Assembly: GCA_043746635.1 (NCBI GenBank)
Contig: JAYTQQ010000247.1
Location: 1 to 8,459, forward strand
Reading direction: 5' to 3'
Length of the DNA stretch: 8,459 nucleotides
Origin: JAYTQQ01 sp043746635
Lineage (GTDB): Bacteria; Bdellovibrionota; Bdellovibrionia; Bdellovibrionales; JAMPXM01
Shown here: positions 5,926 to 8,459 of the stretch, piece after piece
How positions within the stretch are numbered: position 1 is the stretch's first letter
Layout of the letters: each line of letters opens with the position of its first letter
Program-made: the position numbers and the translations under genes
Notes under the pieces: model-generated
The model's input: only the letters and a program-made list of their open reading frames with translations
Database searches by the model: none
What the model was told of the DNA's origin: nothing

Positions 5926-7036
5926 ATCTGAAAATGCTAAGAAAAAAGTTTTAGTCGCAATGTCTGGCGGAGTCGATAGCTCTGTTGCCGCAGCACTTCT
6001 AGTCGAGCAGGGCTATGACGTTGTCGGTGTCACCATGCAAGTTTGGGATTACTCGACCTGCGATATTGAAGAAGGCAACGGCACTTGTTGTTCAAGTGTT
6101 GACGTTGATGACGCCCGAAGTGTCGCCGATAAATTAGGAATTCCATTTTATGTCATAAATTGCGAAGCGAAGTTCAAGGCTTTCGTGATTGATCCGTTTA
6201 TCACGAGTTATTTGCAAGGTGAGACGCCTCTTCCATGTGTGAATTGCAATACGTATTTGAAGTTTGATCATCTTATTGAAAAGATGCTCGAACTAGGTTG
6301 CGATTACCTCGCGACCGGGCATTACGCGAAAATTGAAACAAGCCCGTCAGGCCGTTCGGTTATCGCGACGAGCACCGACGACTGGAAAGATCAAACTTAC
6401 TTTTTATTCACGATTGATCCAAATATCGTAGGACGTATTCTGTTTCCGATCGGGCATCTTAAAAAACCCGACGTTCGAGTTATTGCTGAGCAAAAGAACC
6501 TCATCAACGCTCGCAAAAAAGATTCAACCGGAATTTGTTTCGTTGGCAATCGTGGTTACGATAATTTTATTGAAGATCACGTTTCTAGAAAAATTTTAAA
6601 TACTAAAAAAGGCAATATAGTTCTTTACCCGAGCGGTGAAGTTTTGGCGACTCATCAAGGTATTCATCATTTTACTTATGGCCAGCGCAAAGGTCTCGGC
6701 ATTGGCGACCGCGGTGATCTTCAAGGAAGTTCGGCCGAGCCGATGTTTGTTTTGAAAATCGATGCTTCGACCAATAACGTTTGGATTGGTCCCGAAAAAT
6801 ATCTGTTCAGCCAGAAAGTCACTTTGAAAAAACCTCACTGGCTTGACGACGTGAAAGATGGCGAACGGCTTCGAATTAAAATTCGTTTTCAGCACAAAGG
6901 CGCGTTTGGCATCGTTCAAAAATCTGGTGATGATCTCGTCGTCGATTTTGAAGAGCCGGTCAGGGCAGTGACTCCAGGTCAGGCAGCGGTCATGTATCGC
7001 GACAATCAACTTGTCGGTGGAGCCTGGATTGTCTGA
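5909..7036 (+). CDS. mnmA: tRNA-specific 2-thiouridylase MnmA
   Basis: MnmA makes s2U at wobble position 34 of the Lys, Glu and Gln tRNAs. It adenylates the uridine with ATP and then transfers sulfur from a protein persulfide. The 375-residue length is normal. The ATP PP-loop SGGVDSS is at 19-25. The two catalytic cysteines appear as C113 in PCVNCN (aligning with E. coli C102) and C210 in DSTGICFVG (E. coli C199). ATGHYAK (135-141) and DQTYFLF (171-177) are also present, followed by the C-terminal HHFTYGQRKGLGIG segment (243-256) and a beta-barrel-like tail. The start is GTG with AAGGA 5 nt upstream, overlapping the desulfurase by 17 bp. Extra cysteines (C60, C61, C110) lie near the active-site segments. 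No TusA-E relay gene is visible, so direct transfer from the adjacent desulfurase is an attractive inference. Confidence 0.96.
   Translation: MSAQIESENAKKKVLVAMSGGVDSSVAAALLVEQGYDVVGVTMQVWDYSTCDIEEGNGTCCSSVDVDDARSVADKLGIPFYVINCEAKFKAFVIDPFITSYLQGETPLPCVNCNTYLKFDHLIEKMLELGCDYLATGHYAKIETSPSGRSVIATSTDDWKDQTYFLFTIDPNIVGRILFPIGHLKKPDVRVIAEQKNLINARKKDSTGICFVGNRGYDNFIEDHVSRKILNTKKGNIVLYPSGEVLATHQGIHHFTYGQRKGLGIGDRGDLQGSSAEPMFVLKIDASTNNVWIGPEKYLFSQKVTLKKPHWLDDVKDGERLRIKIRFQHKGAFGIVQKSGDDLVVDFEEPVRAVTPGQAAVMYRDNQLVGGAWIV
7019..7022 (+). promoter_or_regulatory. Ribosome binding site deciding the mtaB start
   Basis: GGAG lies 6 nt upstream of the TTG at 7029, inside the end of mnmA. The earlier in-frame starts (TTG 7011, GTG 7017) have no comparable site. 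Confidence 0.6.
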
Positions 7037-8318
7037 ACTCGAATTTTACACGTTTGGTTGCAAGGTCAATACTTACGACACTGGCCTTCTGCAACAGCGT
7101 CTCACCGGTCTTGAGACTAAACAAAAAAAAGTTCATGTCATAAATAGTTGTGCTGTCACGGCGGAGGCTACGACCGAAGCTTTGCGGCGCGCACGTTGGC
7201 TCAAGCGCAAAGAGCCGGACTCTATCGTGGTACTCACAGGATGTGCTGCCCAAGTCGACTCGAAAATTGTAGATCTTGCGAGCGAAGTCGACCTCGTGAT
7301 CGCCAATTCTCATAAAACCGAAATAAAAAGCATTATCGAGAATTTCTTAAAGAGCGAAGCGGCGCCACAAAAAATTTTTAGATCGAACATTTTTCGTAAA
7401 GAAGATCTTGAGCCGGGCGGAGGAGTCGAGCTTCTGCACACCCGGAGTTTTCTAAAAGTTCAAGACGGCTGTAATAGCTTTTGTACCTTCTGCGTGATTC
7501 CATACGCGCGTGGCAAGTCGCGAAGCCTCAGCGTTCACGACATTACAAAGCGAGTTTCTGAGCTCGTCGTACTCGGCGTACGAGAAGTGGTCCTCACGGG
7601 CATACACGTTGGCGATTATCAGTGTGACGAGACGGGCGCCGACTTCACCGAGCTGATGCGCAGAGTCTTGGGAGAGACCGCGATCGCGCGTATTCGTCTC
7701 ACGAGCTTTGAGCCAATCGAAATTTCAGAAGAAATGTTGAAACTTTTTAGCGATGATCGTTTGTGTCCGCATTTTCACATGAGTATCCAGTCGGCATCTT
7801 CAAAAGTTTTGACGGATATGAAGCGAAAATATTCGGCCGATAAAGTAAGAGCGTCTCTCGACCAAATCAAAACTTACGTTCCGGGAGCGTTTGTCGGGAT
7901 GGATGTCATCGTAGGCTTTCCGACTGAGACTAAAGCTCATTTTGAAGAAACCTACTTAAATTTAGTCGCAAGTCCTTGGAGTAAAATCCATGTTTTTCCT
8001 TACAGCGAGCGCCAGGGAACACGCGCGGCTCTTTTTACCGAAACGGTTGAGCTTCGTGAACGCAAAGCCCGTGCAATGAGAATTCGTGAGCTCAGTGATG
8101 AAAGACTCTCTTTCACGATCCAAAAACAATTGGGATCGGTTAAAAAAGTTTTGGTTCTGAAGCACGGTGGACTTTCACGCGATTATTTCAATATTGATTT
8201 GCAATCAGTTACCGAACTGAAGCCAGGCCAAGAAGTTTCGGCTCAAGTGATCGCGATTCAAAACCGTGAAGGGCGAGAACCACTTTTGATCGCAAAAAGT
8301 CTTGGAGTCCTCTCATGA
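7029..8318 (+). CDS. mtaB: tRNA (N6-L-threonylcarbamoyladenosine(37)-C2)-methylthiotransferase MtaB
   Basis: MtaB is a radical-SAM enzyme that converts t6A37 of tRNA to ms2t6A37, using two 4Fe-4S clusters. The 429-residue product has the N-terminal methylthiotransferase domain with cluster ligands C11 (FGCKVN), C41 (NSCAVT) and C72 (TGCAAQ). The radical-SAM CxxxCxxC is C148, C152, C155 in DGCNSFCTFC, followed by VIPYARGKSRS. LTGIHVGDY (189-197), GFPTET (296-301) and FPYSERQGTRA (323-333) are conserved in the core. A TRAM-like RNA-binding tail occupies about 365-425. GCKVN, rather than the GCQMN of MiaB, points to MtaB. I chose the TTG at 7029 because of its GGAG site and because it gives the short N-terminus usual for the family; TTG 7011 or GTG 7017 would add 6 or 4 residues. 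It overlaps mnmA by 8 bp and rnc by 4 bp. Its substrate is the product of the TsaE pathway encoded at the other end of the window. Confidence 0.93.
   Translation: MSELEFYTFGCKVNTYDTGLLQQRLTGLETKQKKVHVINSCAVTAEATTEALRRARWLKRKEPDSIVVLTGCAAQVDSKIVDLASEVDLVIANSHKTEIKSIIENFLKSEAAPQKIFRSNIFRKEDLEPGGGVELLHTRSFLKVQDGCNSFCTFCVIPYARGKSRSLSVHDITKRVSELVVLGVREVVLTGIHVGDYQCDETGADFTELMRRVLGETAIARIRLTSFEPIEISEEMLKLFSDDRLCPHFHMSIQSASSKVLTDMKRKYSADKVRASLDQIKTYVPGAFVGMDVIVGFPTETKAHFEETYLNLVASPWSKIHVFPYSERQGTRAALFTETVELRERKARAMRIRELSDERLSFTIQKQLGSVKKVLVLKHGGLSRDYFNIDLQSVTELKPGQEVSAQVIAIQNREGREPLLIAKSLGVLS
8304..8307 (+). promoter_or_regulatory. Ribosome binding site of rnc
   Basis: GGAG lies 7 nt upstream of the ATG at 8315, inside the end of mtaB, and supports that start. 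Confidence 0.6.
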
Positions 8319-8459
8319 CCTGGCAAGAATCTATTAAATCTTTAGAGCAAGTCTTTGGGCATGAGTTTAAAAATCTCGCGACGTTAGAGACGGCCCTCAC
8401 TCACAAAAGCCACCGCTACGAAGCCGGTGAAAAAAGCTTACAAGATAACGAGAAGCTCG
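8315..8459 (+). CDS. rnc: Ribonuclease III, N-terminal fragment (continues past window end)
   Basis: RNase III cleaves double-stranded RNA and matures rRNA and some mRNAs. Only 48 codons are visible. They show the family's opening pattern: an amphipathic start with LEQVFGHEF (10-18), then LETALTHKS (24-32), matching the conserved ALTH-S motif. NEKL (45-48) is where the catalytic signature NERLEFLGD begins; its acidic residues and the dsRNA-binding domain lie beyond the window. The ATG overlaps the mtaB TGA in an ATGA arrangement and has a GGAG site 7 nt upstream, so it is translated as part of the desulfurase-mnmA-mtaB operon. The short length is due to the window edge, not gene decay. Confidence 0.9.
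   Translation, partial: MTWQESIKSLEQVFGHEFKNLATLETALTHKSHRYEAGEKSLQDNEKL

Noticed and set aside
7011..7028. Earlier TTG/GTG starts for mtaB
   Set aside because: They lack a ribosome binding site and lengthen the protein beyond the usual family N-terminus; TTG 7029 has GGAG at the right spacing.

Overview
The window is a compact, moderate-GC stretch of a Gram-negative-type bacterial chromosome. It carries conserved housekeeping genes packed almost without gaps, plus one unrecognised gene. No mobile element, CRISPR array, rRNA or tRNA gene was seen. The lineage cannot be fixed from sequence alone. The glmM-nnr-tsaE order, the frequent non-ATG starts and the long proline-rich modular protein would suit a former-deltaproteobacterial group such as Bdellovibrionota, but that is a low-confidence inference.

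Layout. Positions 1-2868 (+) hold the end of an operon: the C-terminal two thirds of glmM (peptidoglycan/LPS amino-sugar precursor), nnr (two-domain NAD(P)HX repair enzyme) and tsaE (ATPase for tRNA t6A37 synthesis). The genes are separated by 2 bp and then by a 1-base stop/start overlap. The tsaE stop overlaps tail-to-tail, by 4 bases, the stop of a minus-strand gene (2865-4424). That gene encodes a 519-residue protein of unknown function: a folded N-terminal part, a linker of about 200 residues rich in proline, and a C-terminal part that looks like a GAF domain. A 256-bp divergent intergenic region (4425-4680) follows. It contains a long, nearly perfect inverted repeat (4523-4550) and a plausible sigma70-type promoter just before the next operon. 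Positions 4681-8459 (+) hold four overlapping genes: an IscS/NifS-type cysteine desulfurase, mnmA (s2U34 tRNA thiolase), mtaB (ms2t6A37 methylthiotransferase) and the start of rnc (RNase III), which runs off the window.

How the genes fit together. Much of the window serves the tRNA anticodon loop. TsaE helps make t6A at position 37 and MtaB methylthiolates the same base. MnmA thiolates U34 with sulfur that the overlapping desulfurase is well placed to supply. RNase III adds an RNA-processing function. GlmM and Nnr belong to envelope precursor synthesis and metabolite repair.

The least explained elements are the minus-strand modular protein and the 28-bp dyad between it and the desulfurase operon. 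I see no clear evidence of a wholly new multi-gene system here.
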